DNA of 64,000 nt from Rehmannia glutinosa (GCA_016081115.2 JABTTQ020002197.1:145987-209986), one strand, 5' to 3'; positions 33,613 through 46,880 are shown, counted from the stretch's first letter. A program made the numbers and translations. The notes: generated from the sequence alone by a model not told the origin.

Positions 33613-34911
33613 CTATATGGTTAAATTATACTTTCAATTTTTACATATAATAAAATGAATTATGGTTAAATTATTAGTTATTAAAAATACATTTAAAATA
33701 TACGGAAATATATAACTTCTTCCTACTTAGTTCTAATGAAGTAGTAGTAAAATATTTCCACAATATATATCACATCCAAATATATATATTTTTATAAAAT
33801 ATTTCAAAATGGCTCTCGATCACATCTAATCATCACTTCTTTTATAAAATATTCCCCAAATTTCTCTCACATCTAATTACCAATTCAAAAGAAGGGGAAA
33901 AAACATTGTCACATCAAATCCCAGTTTCAAAATTTGTTCTTATTTTTCAATAAATATTTCACTTTATTCTTTTCAAAATGAAAAAGAACATGTCACTCCC
34001 AAAAAATTCATTTATCATTTTTCAAGTACACACGACTGATAGTAGGTTTCATATTTTTACAGTAGAAAATTTATAATTTAATTGGATTTAGGCTTTTAAG
34101 ATTAAATTTTGTGGCTTTTTTTCAGGCTTTTAAGTTTTGAGTTTTGTATTAGTTTTCCGGTGAAAATTTATTGCTTGAGTTACAACTTTATGAAACAAAA
34201 TCTTAATTAGAGTTTTAGTCTACGCCTTTTTTCCATTTTGGTAATATAGAATGAGAAGTTATGAGAATTAAAACATTTTTTCTAGAGAAAATATAAATAA
34301 AAAGGAGCTTTTTTTTGCAAGTAAAATAATTTTATTAAATAATTCAAACTAGTAATAAATTGATAGAAGACATAAACAAATTTGTTAAAAACCAAAAACG
34401 ATGAACTATGAAATGATTCATAATATCTAGGTTATTAACAAAAATCGGCTTAAAACCTACAATTTTGAAAGTTCTATATTGTCTATAATATACATGATAC
34501 CAAATCTGAAGTCTGTTGAAGACCATAATCTTATTTGTTATCTCTGTCGGGTCGAAAACTTGTCTGAATTTGCACGGAAGAAAATATTGCACCAAGGCGA
34601 TGATAAACTAGACGTTGCACCAAATGGTGAAATCACAAATAAGAAAATAAACAAATAATAAAGATATGTAGAAAAACCACTTATATGTTTATAAAGTAAA
34701 TTAATAAAACCGATCAAAAAAAAAAGTAAATTAATAAAACAAAAAGGCGTAGATGGCGTGATTTCAGGCAAGAAAATGACCACAAATTACTCCTTAACAA
34801 TGAAGAGCAAGAAGAGAAACAAAAGAGAAGGGGGTTATAGAAAAAAAGCATAAATAAGTTAATTAGAGGTTAGGTATAAAAATTAAATTCCAGTATAGTT
34901 CTAAAGTGTTA

Positions 34912-34948
<37 letters not shown>
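33613..34948. other. AT-rich intergenic DNA
   Basis: No gene recognised. A (CT)n tract at about 34910-34928 and a (TA)n tract at 34931-34948 lead into the next element. Short minus-strand frames near 34344-34783 have no recognisable domain. Confidence 0.45.
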
Positions 34949-36186
34949 GGATATAGATTTAATGGGTCATCCCATTTGGGGTGAGTCCATACGATCCAAT
35001 CCTAACCATAAATTAACATTTTTTTAATTTGGTGGTCCAGATTTTTAGGGGAGTTTTATATTTATTTTTTTGTTTCAACAACTAAGAAGGGTAGAGTGGT
35101 CATTTTACAATATAAAATCAGTTATTGAGATTTGATGAGATATCAATCACGTTCAATTTCCTTCCCCCTTTCACGCGACACGTGTTTTCAGTTTTTGAGT
35201 AACCCATATCCCTCGTATTCACTTTTTTTTTCCTCCAGTGTATTCTGTTGTTAACTGCTTATGTAATATAATCATATTGCATGTGTAATTTAATCATATA
35301 TTTGTTGCATATGTAGTGTATATTTGTTGCTTATGTAGTATAGGGTTGTTGCTTATTACTTGCTTATGTAGTTAATGTATTTGTGTTGCATATGTAGTGT
35401 ATATCCATTGCTTATGTAGTATGGGTTTGTTGCTTATGACTTGCTTATGTAGTTAATGTATCTGTGGTGCATACATAGTGTATATTCGTTGCTTATGTAG
35501 TATAGGCTTGTTGCTTATGTAGTATGAGTTTGTTGCTTATGACTTGCTTATGTAGTTAATGTATCCGTGATGCATACATAGTGTATATTCGTTGCTTATG
35601 TAGTATAGACTTGTTGCTAATTTAATATGGGTTTGTTTCTATGACTTGCTTATGTAGTTAATGTATCTGTGGTGCATACGTAGTGTATATTCGTTGCTCA
35701 TATAGTATTGACTTGTTGCTTATGTAGTATGAGTTTGTTGCTTATTACTTGCTTATGTAGTTAATGGTATATAAAAGCACCATGTCACATCTATACAAGC
35801 AACAAATTACATCTTCATAAGCAATCTTCGAACTGTAGTCGAACTCTAGCAACTATGTCAATTTGTCTGCAATTTTTTTCACACAGTAGTGCATTGAAGA
35901 AGAATGAGGAATGATTTCTCACAGTAGTGCGTTGAAGAAGAAAGAGAAGGATTGTTCACGTTGAATTTACTATGAGATTTGGAAGGATTGTGTGATCTCA
36001 GAATCAGCTGAATCCCGTAATATTGGACTATGTTGGAGGATGACTAATTTATCTCTTTGTTTGATTAACAGCTTGTAATCTACAATTTAAACTCTTAAAT
36101 CGCAGCCCTTGAAAAACATAGATATGTGGCTAGGATTGGTCCCTATGGACTCACCCTATGAGGTGATCTCATATAACCCTCTCCCT
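34949..36186. mobile_element. Inverted-repeat element A with internal minisatellite
   Basis: The left end reads GGGGTGAGTCCATACGATCC then AATCCTAACC; the complement of the right end reads AGGGTGAGTCCATAGGGACC then AATCCTAGCC. Both ends sit in (TA)n tracts. Inside, at 35306-35766, are about five tandem units of 81-103 bp (GCATATGTAGTGTATATT ... GCTTATGTAGTTAATGTATC). No coding sequence. The superfamily is uncertain; insertion in TA runs suggests a TA target. Confidence 0.65.
35306..35766 (+). repeat. Minisatellite in element A (about 5 units, 81-103 bp)
   Basis: Units share TGCATAC/ATAGTGTATATTCGTTG, then GCTTATGTAGTATAGG and ACTTGCTTATGTAGTTAATG. The longer units carry one extra copy of a 20-bp submodule (TTGTTGCTTATGTAGTATG), so the array is built at two scales. 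Confidence 0.75.
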
Positions 36187-36200
36187 ATATATATATATAT

Positions 36201-37199
36201 AGGGAGGGGATCCTGTGAGACCACTCTCCTAGGTTAGTCCATAAGACTAAATCTACACCATCCAAATAGTAAATCAATGGCCAAGATATATTACAATTTA
36301 TACAGCATTTCATAAGTAAGTATACAACAGAAGGGATAAAATAGGAATCCATGAAATTAAATGTAGTAACCGCTTCCTAAAAATTAGGGACGCGATTTTG
36401 TATTGATCACGTCCCCATAATCAAGCGATTTACCTTTCCTTTCTCTCTCTTCCCATTCGAACCTGCAAATTATTCAAATATGGCAACAAAATCATGCAAC
36501 AATTAATGAAAAGTATACAATTACACTAAACTAACTATACATTAAAACACTACTAAGTATGCATAAATAATTAACTAAGTATACAATTACACTAAACTAC
36601 CTGTACATTAAAACTTTACTAAGTATACAGAAATATTTAACTAAGTATACAATTACATTGAACTAACTATATATTAAAATAATACTAAGTATACAGAAAC
36701 ATTTAACTAAGTATACAATTACACTGAATTACTTATATAACTAAGTATACAAATCCACAGAACTAAGTATACAAATTCACTAAACTACTTACTAAACTAC
36801 TTATATAACTAAGAATATGATTCCATTGAACCAAGTGTACAAATCCACTGAACTAAATATACAATAAAACATGACTAAGTATACAAGTCCACTGAACTAA
36901 GTATACAATAAGACGACTGTTCACAAATATGGGGGAAAGAAGTATCAATTTTGAAAAAAACGCTTGAAGTTGATGATTTTTCCTCCCTAAAAATCGGATA
37001 ACTGAAAAGGTAAGATTATGTTTCCTTATAAATAGCTAATAACCGTCCAATTAACATAACTAATTAAATATAAAAGTACAATTATACCCTTATATGCCTA
37101 AATTAACTAAAATGATCTACACCATCCAAAATTTTAAATCAAGAGTCCATAAGTGTTCTTATGGACTAATCTAAAGGGAGTGGTCTCATTTGAACCAAT

Positions 37200-37202
<3 letters not shown>
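36201..37202. mobile_element. Inverted-repeat element B with internal minisatellite
   Basis: The left end AGGGAGGGGATCCTGTGAGA, CCACTCTCCTAGGTTAGTCC is mirrored at the right end, whose complement reads AGGGATTGGTTCAAATGAGA, CCACTCCCTTTAGATTAGTC. The second inner blocks also match (CTACACCATCCAAA on both sides in the same orientation as inverted arms). It shares a (TA)n tract with element A on its left and has (TA)n on its right (37203-37235). The interior at 36505-36905 is a tandem array of units of about 65-70 bp with ACTAAGTATACAATTACACT. Confidence 0.65.
36505..36905 (+). repeat. Minisatellite in element B
   Basis: About six degenerate units containing AACTAAGTATACAATTACAC and AAACTACCTGTACATTAAAA. 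It is unrelated in sequence to the array in element A. Confidence 0.7.
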
Positions 37203-37238
<36 letters not shown>

Positions 37239-38247
37239 GAGTGTAAACAAATCGAATATAATATTGTTCAAGCTTATTTTAATATTTATCTAATTTCAAA
37301 AATTATGATTAAATTTAATTTGATGATTAATTGAACCAAACCTTAATGAATTTTAGTCGAGGCAAATAAAAAACGAGGTCGAGCGCGTTGTATCTTATCG
37401 ACCGAAAAATATGTTCAAATTGATTTGTTGTGGTAAAGAGTCGAACACAAACAAACTTTTAATAATGAATATTGATTCAAGTATATGCGTATTTAAGGAT
37501 GTCAATGGGATGGGTCTGGGACGAGTTTGGCTAAACCCGAGACTCGCCCTGCCAAGAAACCCGCATTGGACCCAGTACCCGATATTCAACCTACTGGACT
37601 CGCCATAACAATATTTGCTTGATTTCTAACTGCTTGTTATTTAATCTGTGCTCATCAGATATCGTGAGGGATATTTTTCTCATTATTATTTTTAAATATA
37701 TTTATAAGATTATATAGTCTTATATGATTATGTTTTCATGGTCGATTTCTAATCTCTAGTGTTTGAAAATGATTTTTTGAATTTATTGATTGTCGTGTGA
37801 AAACTGGAGTTATGTTTGGATGAATAAAGATAATGAATTTTATGTATGTTTGGAAATAAGATTATGTTTGGTTGAGTAGTTTTAAAGTAATATTTTATGG
37901 ATATAATAATTTAAAAAGTTGATAATGGTTGAATATTTTAAACTAAATAGATATAGTTAAAAAATAATAATATTTTAAGTTGATAGAATTGGTAATTATG
38001 GGTCCCACAAATTAGATGAAAAAAATAAGAATAGTGATTAATAACTGAGAAGTTATGTAGGGTAGTGTATATGATTGAGAATTGAAATTATAGGTCTGAG
38101 ATGTAGAAATGAAAAGTGAGAACGATGATTTTCATTAGAAAATTTATAAACAAACATGATATTCCGTTTATTTGAATAGTTGAAAAGTGGAAATTGGAAA
38201 CATAAACAAATGAGGCCTAAGTGTTCGGGGGTGAAATATAGAATTTA
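37203..38247. other. AT-rich DNA with (TA)n and a GC-richer patch
   Basis: A (TA)n run at 37203-37235 is followed by AT-rich DNA. The patch 37495-37605 (GGGTCTGGGACGAG, ACCCGAGACTCG, ACCCAGTACCCG) resembles degraded plant repeat ends but cannot be assigned. No gene is seen. Confidence 0.4.
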
Positions 38248-41101
38248 TCTATCTATATTATATTATATTATATATATATATATATATACTAGTTAAAAGT
38301 GTGAATGTTTCTTGCAATTTTTGATTGGACAAAAATATATTTTAGACATAGTAAAATTTTAGGACAACTAAGTAATTTGATATTTATATTTAGATTCTAC
38401 TTGTTCAATTATAAGACAATGTGACCTTTTATATTCTACATTTTAAAAGTATTTATTCTTTTAGCTATAACTCTTAAAATATTTTTGAATTTTCAAATAA
38501 TATTAGCTTCATATTAAACTAGATTTCGAGAGCTTTCTAACCACATGTCATAAGCATATATAAGGAGTTCACATGAGAAAATTTTAACATTATAAAGTTC
38601 AACACTATGTAAAAATTAAGAATATATGTTTTTCTATAGTTTTGTTATTTATTTAATCTTTTTTGTTTAGTTATATGAGAGATGTTCATTATAGCCAAAA
38701 AAGATTTCAGAATCTGAAAATATATTTTTTCAATCATAACACTAAGAATACTTTAAATTTCTTATAAAATCAATTTTAAATTTAAACTAGGTTTCAAAAT
38801 CTTTAACTATATGTTCTAAACATATACACAAGTTGTTATAGAGAAAATTTTAACTATTTAACTTTTAGTATGATGCAAAATTGTATATTTCTTATATTCT
38901 TTTAAATTTTCTCAAGAATTAAATATGTATATTAATTTATAAGAAAAAGATCAAATTACAATACACACGATTAAAAAAAAAATAGAAAATATATTAGGTG
39001 GTTTTGATGCTAAATAAAAAGTAGAGAAAATAGATAATTCCTTTATGGTCGGAAAATTCTCCCTCAATTAGTAATATGCAATTTAAAAATTAATTTATTG
39101 ATGTTGTTAAAGAAATAATATTGAAAACATGAGAGTTTCATATTTTATTTTTATTGCAATTTCATGTATATTTTATTTTAATTAGTCATATAAGTAAAAT
39201 AAAAAGTACAAAATAAATGGAATAAGATTAACATGAAAAAAAAGCGAACAACAACCAAAACAAGTTTGTTGCGACAAAAACGTTACCTTTTAAATTTTAA
39301 TGTGTTAATATGACTTTTACTTAATTTTCTATATATAACATTATAAGTTTTAGTTTCTAATTTATTATTTTTTAATATATTATGATTTCAATCTTTGATT
39401 ATTTTATCCTATAAATTTTAAGAACAAGTGCAAAAAACTGTTAAAAGTTGTATAAACTAAACTTATTTAATATGAAATGGTTTGATATTTATGCCAAAGA
39501 TTAATATTTCTTAAATTACATGTTAATTTATGTACTAATATAATAATCAAAATATTCAAAATAATATTTATGTATCAAATTTGTTTTGTTAAACTATATA
39601 TAATAATAAATTAGAGTGAAGTGACCATGTTTAGTGCCAAGTAATATGAATTATTCCGGACAAAAGGAGGCAAAAGAGAATAGTTAAGGGGGTTTTTTAA
39701 CACTTGATATCTAAATTTTTGGCAAGTACATTTTCTTATTTGATAAAAAATTCAATCAATATTTTAAATAAAGATTAAAGTACTATATACCATTTTCTCA
39801 ATAAAGGCACTAAAAATGGATTGATAATTATATTTTACAACAAATAATATGATTTTGTAAATGAGATTAAATGCGATCAATTTAAATTTACAGTCTCTTC
39901 AAACAAATATAGATTAGTTTCAGTATATTAAGAATAACTGCAATTTTCATAATAGCTCACAATACAACTATGTAAAATATTAATATAACCAAAATAGCCA
40001 AATTCAATTGCAAGTACAAACTCTAATAGTATAACGTATCTTTCTAAAACTTTATGAAATTTAAAAAACAATATTAGTTTTTAGTTTATTATGTATAACT
40101 TTTAAAAATATAAGTAAATGCAGAAAGAAATTCAAACATAAAAGTTAATTAGTATTATATTTAATTATTGAAGATTGACACGTGAAAATTGTTAACTTAT
40201 TTTTTTTTTCATAAGATTGTCTTTGATTTTATTTTTTATTAAATAAAGATATGTTGTGTGCAATTGAATAGAGTTTCAAAACTCAGATTTTGACTTATCA
40301 CTTTTTCATAGTTTTTTAATACCTGACTCTCGATGAAAATAATGGATTAATTTTTTTATACATTAGGTTAATTTTTATTATTTTTAAGACACTGGAAATA
40401 GGAGGACTACAAACTTTAAGTTTAAGTGTTAATGATAAAATATTGACTTTGTTACTAGAATGAAAATAATATATGAATTCTTTTTTACAAATATATTATA
40501 TTGTAATTTATTTTTGCATTTCTTTAATCGAAGAACGGAGATAGAATAAAAGAAGTACGCACATGAAGTATAAGAGTTTGACTAGCCTTTATTTTATTTT
40601 ATTTTAATTGAATAGCAATAATAAATAAAATAATGATATTATGATGGATTTTGGTATATTATTTAATTAATTTTTTTTATTAATGCGATAACTTGCATGT
40701 GATTTACTAATCATTAGCTTATGTTATAAGCTAAATTATTTGTATGATTATGTAAAATGCATCCAATGCTAAAAGAATTCGAAAATCATGTAAGAGAGAA
40801 GACTTTTCTAGCCATAACAATGAAATAAAAGATCGATGAATGTGATTGGAAGCTAATATAAAACTTATTTCGTTGTTATACTAATTGTAAATTTTTTGTG
40901 GGATTGAGTTCTTTAAAATGATTATATAACAATTCATATCGATTTATAATCAAAGCAAAGCAAAATATATATTAAATATTGTGTAATATTTAAATTTAAT
41001 TAATATTCATTTCACTTTTTAATATTTTAATATTAATTAATCAATAAAATTATTTTAGTAAAGTCATGTGGATCACGTGCGACGCACATGTTTCTTACTA
41101 G
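38248..41101 (+). mobile_element. Candidate non-autonomous Helitron
   Basis: The 5' end TCTATCTATATTATATTA follows a host A at 38247. The 3' end has a hairpin CACGTGCGACGCACATG followed by TTTCTTACTAG and a host T at 41102. TC...CTAG ends, insertion between A and T, no target duplication and a subterminal hairpin are the Helitron signature. The 2.85-kb interior is AT-rich, without Rep/helicase sequence. The 3' end matches the minus-strand Helitron end at 14466. Confidence 0.65.
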
Positions 41102-41230
41102 TAAATGATAAAAGCCCCAACTGGTCATATCCATTAATTTGAGCAACAATGCAACAATCAAACAAATACTAGAATTGTGGAGTAAATTTAATTTGTTTAA
41201 TTAATAAAAACAATTAATATAATTTAAATA

Positions 41231-41264
<34 letters not shown>

Positions 41265-41499
41265 GGGGTAGTCTAGGATAGGTCCAAGGGACCCGCCCCT
41301 AGACCCAACAGATTTTTCAAATACTGGCATGTCACCGCCCCAGGACCCGTTTACCCAGGTTTAAACCCGTCCCTAACGGGATAATTTTAGTGTGGAGCAG
41401 GGTTTCAATCCACCATATTTCCATCCCTATACATATATATTTCAATATTTGTATATTCTGAAAATTTATCAATTATATATAATATATGTTATCAATTTT
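41102..41499. other. AT-rich DNA, (TA)n and a GC-richer patch
   Basis: A (TA)n run at about 41232-41262, then a GC-richer patch 41263-41400 with ACCCGCCCCTAGACCC, ACCCGTTTACCC and AACCCGTCCCTAACGGG. It may be the end of a degraded transposon; I cannot classify it. No gene. Confidence 0.35.
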
Positions 41500-41607
41500 C
41501 TCTCTTTTGACGAGAGCGTTGAGTTTCACCTCTCTGTTGAGAGTTTAGAGTGTTTCTTTGTTTCAATCTTGTGAGTCGTAATCTCATTGCATGTGAAGTT
41601 GGTATAG

Positions 41608-42739
41608 GTGCCAATGGAACCAAATATAGCAGAACTATCTCTTCATGATGAAGGAGATGAAGGCTTTATCTTGGATGAAGGAGAAAATGAGTCAACAAAG
41701 GAGGATTTTGAGTTATGTCTCTTGGGTTGTTTTTTGACAGACAGAAATATAAATTTCTTAATCATGAAGAATTGCTTAGCAAATGTTTGGCGTCCAACTC
41801 GTGGAATTAATATTCGGGAAATTGGTAATAAGCGCTTTTTGTTCAGATTCTTCCATGTTGCGGATGTGAAAAGAGTTTTGGATGGAGGGCCATGGTTCTT
41901 TGATAATCTTTTATTAATTCTTCATAGAATTAAAACAGGTGATGTCCCCTCTTCTTTACCTCTATTCTCCGTTCCATTTTGGGTTCAAATTTATGATTTA
42001 CCGGTTGGCTATATGAGGGAGAATGTTGCGAAACAACTCGAACATTTTGTGGGCAACTTCTTGGAATATGATGGATATAACAATTCGGCAATATGGAGAA
42101 CGTCTTGGTGATTGGACTATCGTCAAATTTAAGTATGAACGTCTTGGTGTTTTTTGCTTCATTTATGGTTTGATGGGGCACGGTGAACAATTTTGTGAAA
42201 CACACTTATCGAATCCAGAGGAGAATATTCAAAAGGAATGGGGTTTATGGCTTAGAGCTCCAAACAAAAAATTCGGAAATTGGGAGGGAGAGAAATGGCT
42301 AAGAGATGATGCTGATGGTTTTCCTTCGGCCGATGGAGGTTCATCGGAAACTAATCCGGCGGGTAAATTCAATATCCGAACGAATTCGATGGCGGATTTG
42401 AATTTCACAACAAATCAGGAAGTCTCCTATAATTCAAGGATGGTTACGCAAATACCCAGGGGAGAATTCAAAAAGCGTAAGAGTAAGGGAGTTATGAATG
42501 TTACAAGGACAAAAGAAACGACTAATAATTTGCCAGATGTGGAGAAGAAGTCATTGGGCCTAGAATTAAATGAGGATCGAAAATGCAGATGTGGGCTTGA
42601 AGGTGAGATAGCCCAAAAAAATCATGATATTGGGACGGAGGGCCAATCAGAAGAAAGGGCAGAAAACAGAAATGCACTCAGAGATGTGACTAATTTTTTA
42701 ACGGTGGGTTCTGGGCTCCAAACCCACCGAGTCCAATGA
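41608..42739 (+). pseudogene. LINE ORF1 (DUF4283, CCHC-like)
   Basis: The first part (41608-42110) holds a DUF4283 domain: NIREIGNKRFLFRFFHVADV, VLDGGPWFFDNLLLILHR and PFWVQIYDLPVGYMRENVAK. A frameshift near 42050-42110 shifts to the frame that ends at 42739. That frame carries a damaged zinc knuckle (CFIYGLMGHGEQFC, with Tyr in place of the second Cys) and an Asn/Glu/Lys-rich tail. ORF1 proteins of this type bind the LINE RNA. Its TGA overlaps the ATG of ORF2 (ATGA at 42736-42739). Confidence 0.85.
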
Positions 42740-45700
42740 GTATCTTAAGCTGGAATTGCCGGGGATTGGGTAATCCTGAGGCAATTCTAGTTTTGCGAGA
42801 GCTCGTAAGAGCTCATAGGCCCAATATTATCTTCCTTTTTGAGACCTTAGCTCATGGAAATAAGGTTGAGGAAGTTAAAAAAAGTCTGCAATTTGAAGGT
42901 TGTTTTGTTGTCGATCGTATTGGTAGAAGTGGTGGCATTGCGGTTTTATGGAGGTATGTCGATTTGGTTGATGTAAAATCTTTTTCCAATAATCATATTG
43001 ATTTAGAGGTCACAGATAAGAAAGTGGGCGTTTGGAGATTGACTAGTTTTTATGGTATCCCAGATAGAGATAATCGTTTGGCATCTTGGAGTCTGTTGCG
43101 AAATCTTCATGTTCTCTCTAACCAACCTTGGTGTTGTATAGAGATTTTAACGATATGCTTCATCCGGAAGATAAAAAAGGTCATGTTGAACATCCAAGTT
43201 GGTTATTTTAGGGATTTAGAGACGCAATCATGGATTGTAATCTTTAGGACATTCCCTTAACGGGATATCCTTTTACGTGGAGTAGAGGTCGAGGTACACC
43301 AAATGCTGTTGAAGAACGTATTGATAGAGCTATGGTATCTCATTCATGGTGTCAGTTGTTTCCAGATGCTGTATTATAAAATGGAATTGCTCCAATTTCA
43401 GATCACTCTCCCATAATTTTGGAGACAAGTGTGGTTCAAAAAAGACAAGGTGTTTACCATTTTCGGTTCGAAAATAAGTGGTTGGAATTAAAATGGCTTA
43501 ATTGTACCTTAGAGAGGGCATGGAGTTTGACAATTGGTATGGATCTATCCTATAGACTGAAGGTATGTGCTCAACATTTTTTAGGGTGGGGGCGGAAACA
43601 GGATAGATGCTTTCGGGATGAAATCACCAATTGCCACTCTATTTTGAATAATATTCAGTTCCAAATAGATGAAGATGAGTTGGAACTGTTCGAAGATACG
43701 CGAGTCAAACTAGCCACTTTACTGCTCCAATAAGAGGTGTATTGGAAACAACGGGCCAAAACTCATTGGCTTAGAGTGGGTGATAGCAACACACGATTTT
43801 TTCATCGGTCGACATCGAATAGGAAAAGAAATAATAGAATGGAAAGACTTCAAGATGATGATAGGATATGGCATGAGGATCAGGCTAGTATGTGCATGAT
43901 GGTGTGTGATTACTACACAAGGCTTTTTGATGCAGTTGATAGTACAATCAATCCAGTCTTGAATGTAGTACAACATTAGGTAAGTGAAGATCATAACAGA
44001 GTTCTAACTGAGCACTTTAAGTTGGCGGAGTTTACCAAGGCGATTAAACAAATGCACAAGGCGATTAAACAAATGCACCCAGATAAATCTCCAAGTCCGG
44101 ATGATTTTAATCCAACATTTTTCCAAAAATTATGGGTTTTATTGGGGGATGAGGTGTATAGATCATGCACTCACTGGTTGGATAGAGGTGAATTCCCGGA
44201 TGCGTTAAACGATACGAATGTGGTTCTAATCCCGAAAAAAGAAAATCCTGAAACTTTGAAAGATTGGAGACCTATATTGCTCAGTAATGTAGTTTAAATA
44301 ATTTTAACCAAAGTTTTGGCTAATCGGCTTAAAGGTGTTTTACCCTCTATTATTTCCAATAACCAGTCGACATTTTTCCCCGGGAGGTCGATCCTTGACA
44401 ATGTTTTGTTTGTGTTTGATATTATTCACGGCATGAAAAGAAATACTAGAAGACGTCAAGGTGATGTGGCTCTTAAATTGATATTAGTAAGGCGTATGAT
44501 ATTATCAATTGGGATTTTTTGAGTGGTATGATGAGGAGGCTGGGGTTTAATGAGAAGTGGATCAAATAGATTATGTTGTACGTCACAACAGTTAAATATT
44601 CGATTGGGTTAATAATGAATTCGTTGGTCCTAGTCATCCGAGAAGAGGGTTAAGACAAGGTGATCCGTTGTCTCCTTATTTGTTTATAATTTGTGCGGAA
44701 GGGCTTTCGTTGCTTATCAAAGATGTTAAAAATAGGGGACTTATTCACGGAAATAGGATTTGTAGACGTGTGTCGTCGGTCTCCCATCTATTTTTTGCTG
44801 ATGATAGTCTTCTATTTTTTCGGGCAACCAACGAAGAGTGTGAAAAAATGAAGGAGTTGCTAGAACTGTATAAGAAGGCGTCGGGTCAGAGTGTAAACTT
44901 TGGAAAATCAGGGGTTTTTCTGAGTAATAATCTGACTCAACAGTGCACAAATTCGATCTGCAATTCTCTTGGAGTATGGCAGCAGATTAATACGGGGAGG
45001 TACTTGGGACTACCCTCTTTAATTGCGAGGAACAAAAGATCAATTTTCCAACATATAAAGGATCGAGTTTGGAAGTGTATTCAAAGTTGGCGTGGAAGGA
45101 ATTTATCACGAGCAGGAAAAGAGGTATTACTTAAATCCATAGCTCAATCTATTTTGACTTATTTTATGAGTGTTTTTATGCTTCCTACCTCTTTGCTTGA
45201 TGAAATGGAAAAGATGATGAACTCTTTTTGGTGGGGATCGAATAAGGATAAAATGAAAGGAATTAATTGGATGAGTTGGAGAACAATGTCTGATAGAAAA
45301 GAGTTTGGGGATTTGGGTTTCCGAAATCTATCATGTTTTAATATGGCATTGTTAGGGAAACAAGGTTGGACGTTTCATAAAGATCCAAATGCATTGATTT
45401 GTAAGATTATCAAAGCCAAATATTTTTCCAGAGGGGATTTTTTAAGTGCGAAGCTAGGAAGTAATCCTAGCTTCACGTGGAGAAGCATTTGGTATTCCCA
45501 AACAATGCTTAAAAAAGGTGCTAGATGGAGGATTGGTAATGGGGAGAATATCAGAGTTTGGCGCGATCCTTGGCTGCGAGACGATGTAAACTTCCATATA
45601 GAAACTCCGGTTAATATGGAATTACAACATCTTATGGTAAATGATTTATTTATTCCAGGTTGTGTTGTTTGGGATGAGGAATTAATTGAAGATTTATTCT

Positions 45701-46853
45701 ATCAAAGAGATAATCAGATAATCAGTTTACCACTTATCCAAGGAGTGGGAAGATGCATTGGTTTGGCATTTTGATAAGAAAGGAAAGTATTCATTTCAAA
45801 GCGGTATCGAATTTCTTTGTGAATTTGATGAACAATAATCGAATTATAGGAGAAGTTGGGTGGAAATTATTTGGTCATTCCAAATCCCACCAAAGGTTAA
45901 GCACTTTATGTGACGCTTGTTTAGAGATTGTTTGCCTACAAGAATTAATCTAGAAAAGAAAATATTTTGGTTGATCAAAGTTGTGTTATCTGTCAAAAGG
46001 AGTTAGAGAATTGTTGGCATTTGTTTTTAACATGCGAATTTGCTGATAAATGTTGGGAAATTTTTGGGCTGAAGAGTATTATTCAGGAATGTATGACATA
46101 TGTGGAATCATTTACAGAATTTTTGGAAAAGATGTGTTGGACCGCTGTTGCTGATTGTATGGAGAAGTTGGCTATGATGCTATGGAAATTGTGGAGGCAA
46201 AGAATTCTGAGTTGTGGGATAAAAAACACATGTCACCTTCACAAACTGTTATAGCAGCAAAATGTGTTTTAAATGAGTGGAAAATGGCAAAAGCTTACAA
46301 AGGAAGTGGCAATGTTCTGGTACCTACATCAGATTTTGTTTTTAGTCAATGGATGAAACCAACTTTCCCTTTCTTGAAGTGCAATGTGGATGCTTCAGTT
46401 ATCAGAAATTCGAATGGTGTAAGAGCTGGAACAGGTACAAGCATTGGCATGGTGCTTAGAAATGATGCAAGTGAAATTTTGGTGGCTAGAACTGTGTACT
46501 TTCCAAGACAATTCCAGGTTCGAGAGGCTGAGCTTAATGGAATGAGAGAAGCACTTTCCTGGGTTTTTGGATTGGGCTTTAAACAAGTTGTTTTCGAATC
46601 GGATGCTAAGGGGGTCATTGACAGTCTTTTTATGTCGGATAGTGGATAATCGGAATATGACGCTATTTTAAGTGAATGTCGTACGTTATTAAATGGTGAA
46701 CCGAACTTCTCGGTGACATTTGTCAGATGGGGAGGAAATAAGGTTGCTCATGAGTTAGCTAAAAGTTCGTTTTCTTTTACTAACCGATCGGTGTGGACTA
46801 GTCTACCTCCATGTATCAATTATGTATTGCTTGATGATATTTCTAGCTATTAA
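42736..46853 (+). pseudogene. LINE ORF2 (endonuclease, reverse transcriptase, RNase H)
   Basis: The endonuclease begins with MSILSWNCRGLGNPEAILVL and includes RIGRSGGIAVLWR; it breaks near 43140. RT starts with DKSPSPDDFNPTFFQKLW and VVLIPKKENPETLKDWRPI (about 44080-44280). The catalytic box is Phe-Ala-Asp-Asp near 44795, in SHLFFADDSLLFFRATNEE. Then come the L1-type thumb region (NTGRYLGLPSLIARNKRSIF), a zinc-binding segment (about 45970-46060, CVICQKELENCWHLFLTCEF) and RNase H (46380-46850, CNVDASVI, REAELNGMREALSWVF, VFESDAKGVIDSL). Frameshifts or stops occur near 43258, 43376, 43733, 43978, 44295, 44500, 45772, 45953, 46252 and 46649. Confidence 0.9.
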
Positions 46854-46880
46854 AATTGTTATTTGGGTGTCAAAAAAAAA

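Larger units (their letters stand above)
41500..46880 (+). mobile_element. L1-clade LINE (non-LTR retrotransposon), decayed
   Basis: ORF1 (DUF4283 and a zinc knuckle) and ORF2 (endonuclease, reverse transcriptase, zinc-binding domain, RNase H) lie in the usual plant L1 order, ending with a short A tract at 46872-46880. Both ORFs are broken by frameshifts and stops. The 5' end is not exact; a leader starts around 41500. I found no clear target-site duplication. Confidence 0.9.

Noticed and set aside
35306..35766. Regular repeats that could suggest a CRISPR array
   Set aside because: Eukaryotic context, unequal unit length and no unique spacers; it is a minisatellite inside a transposable element.
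37495..37605. Short plus-strand frame in a GC-richer patch
   Set aside because: Degraded repeat-like sequence (GGGTCTGGGACG, ACCCGAGACTCG); no domain, and a similar patch at 41263 suggests repeat ends.
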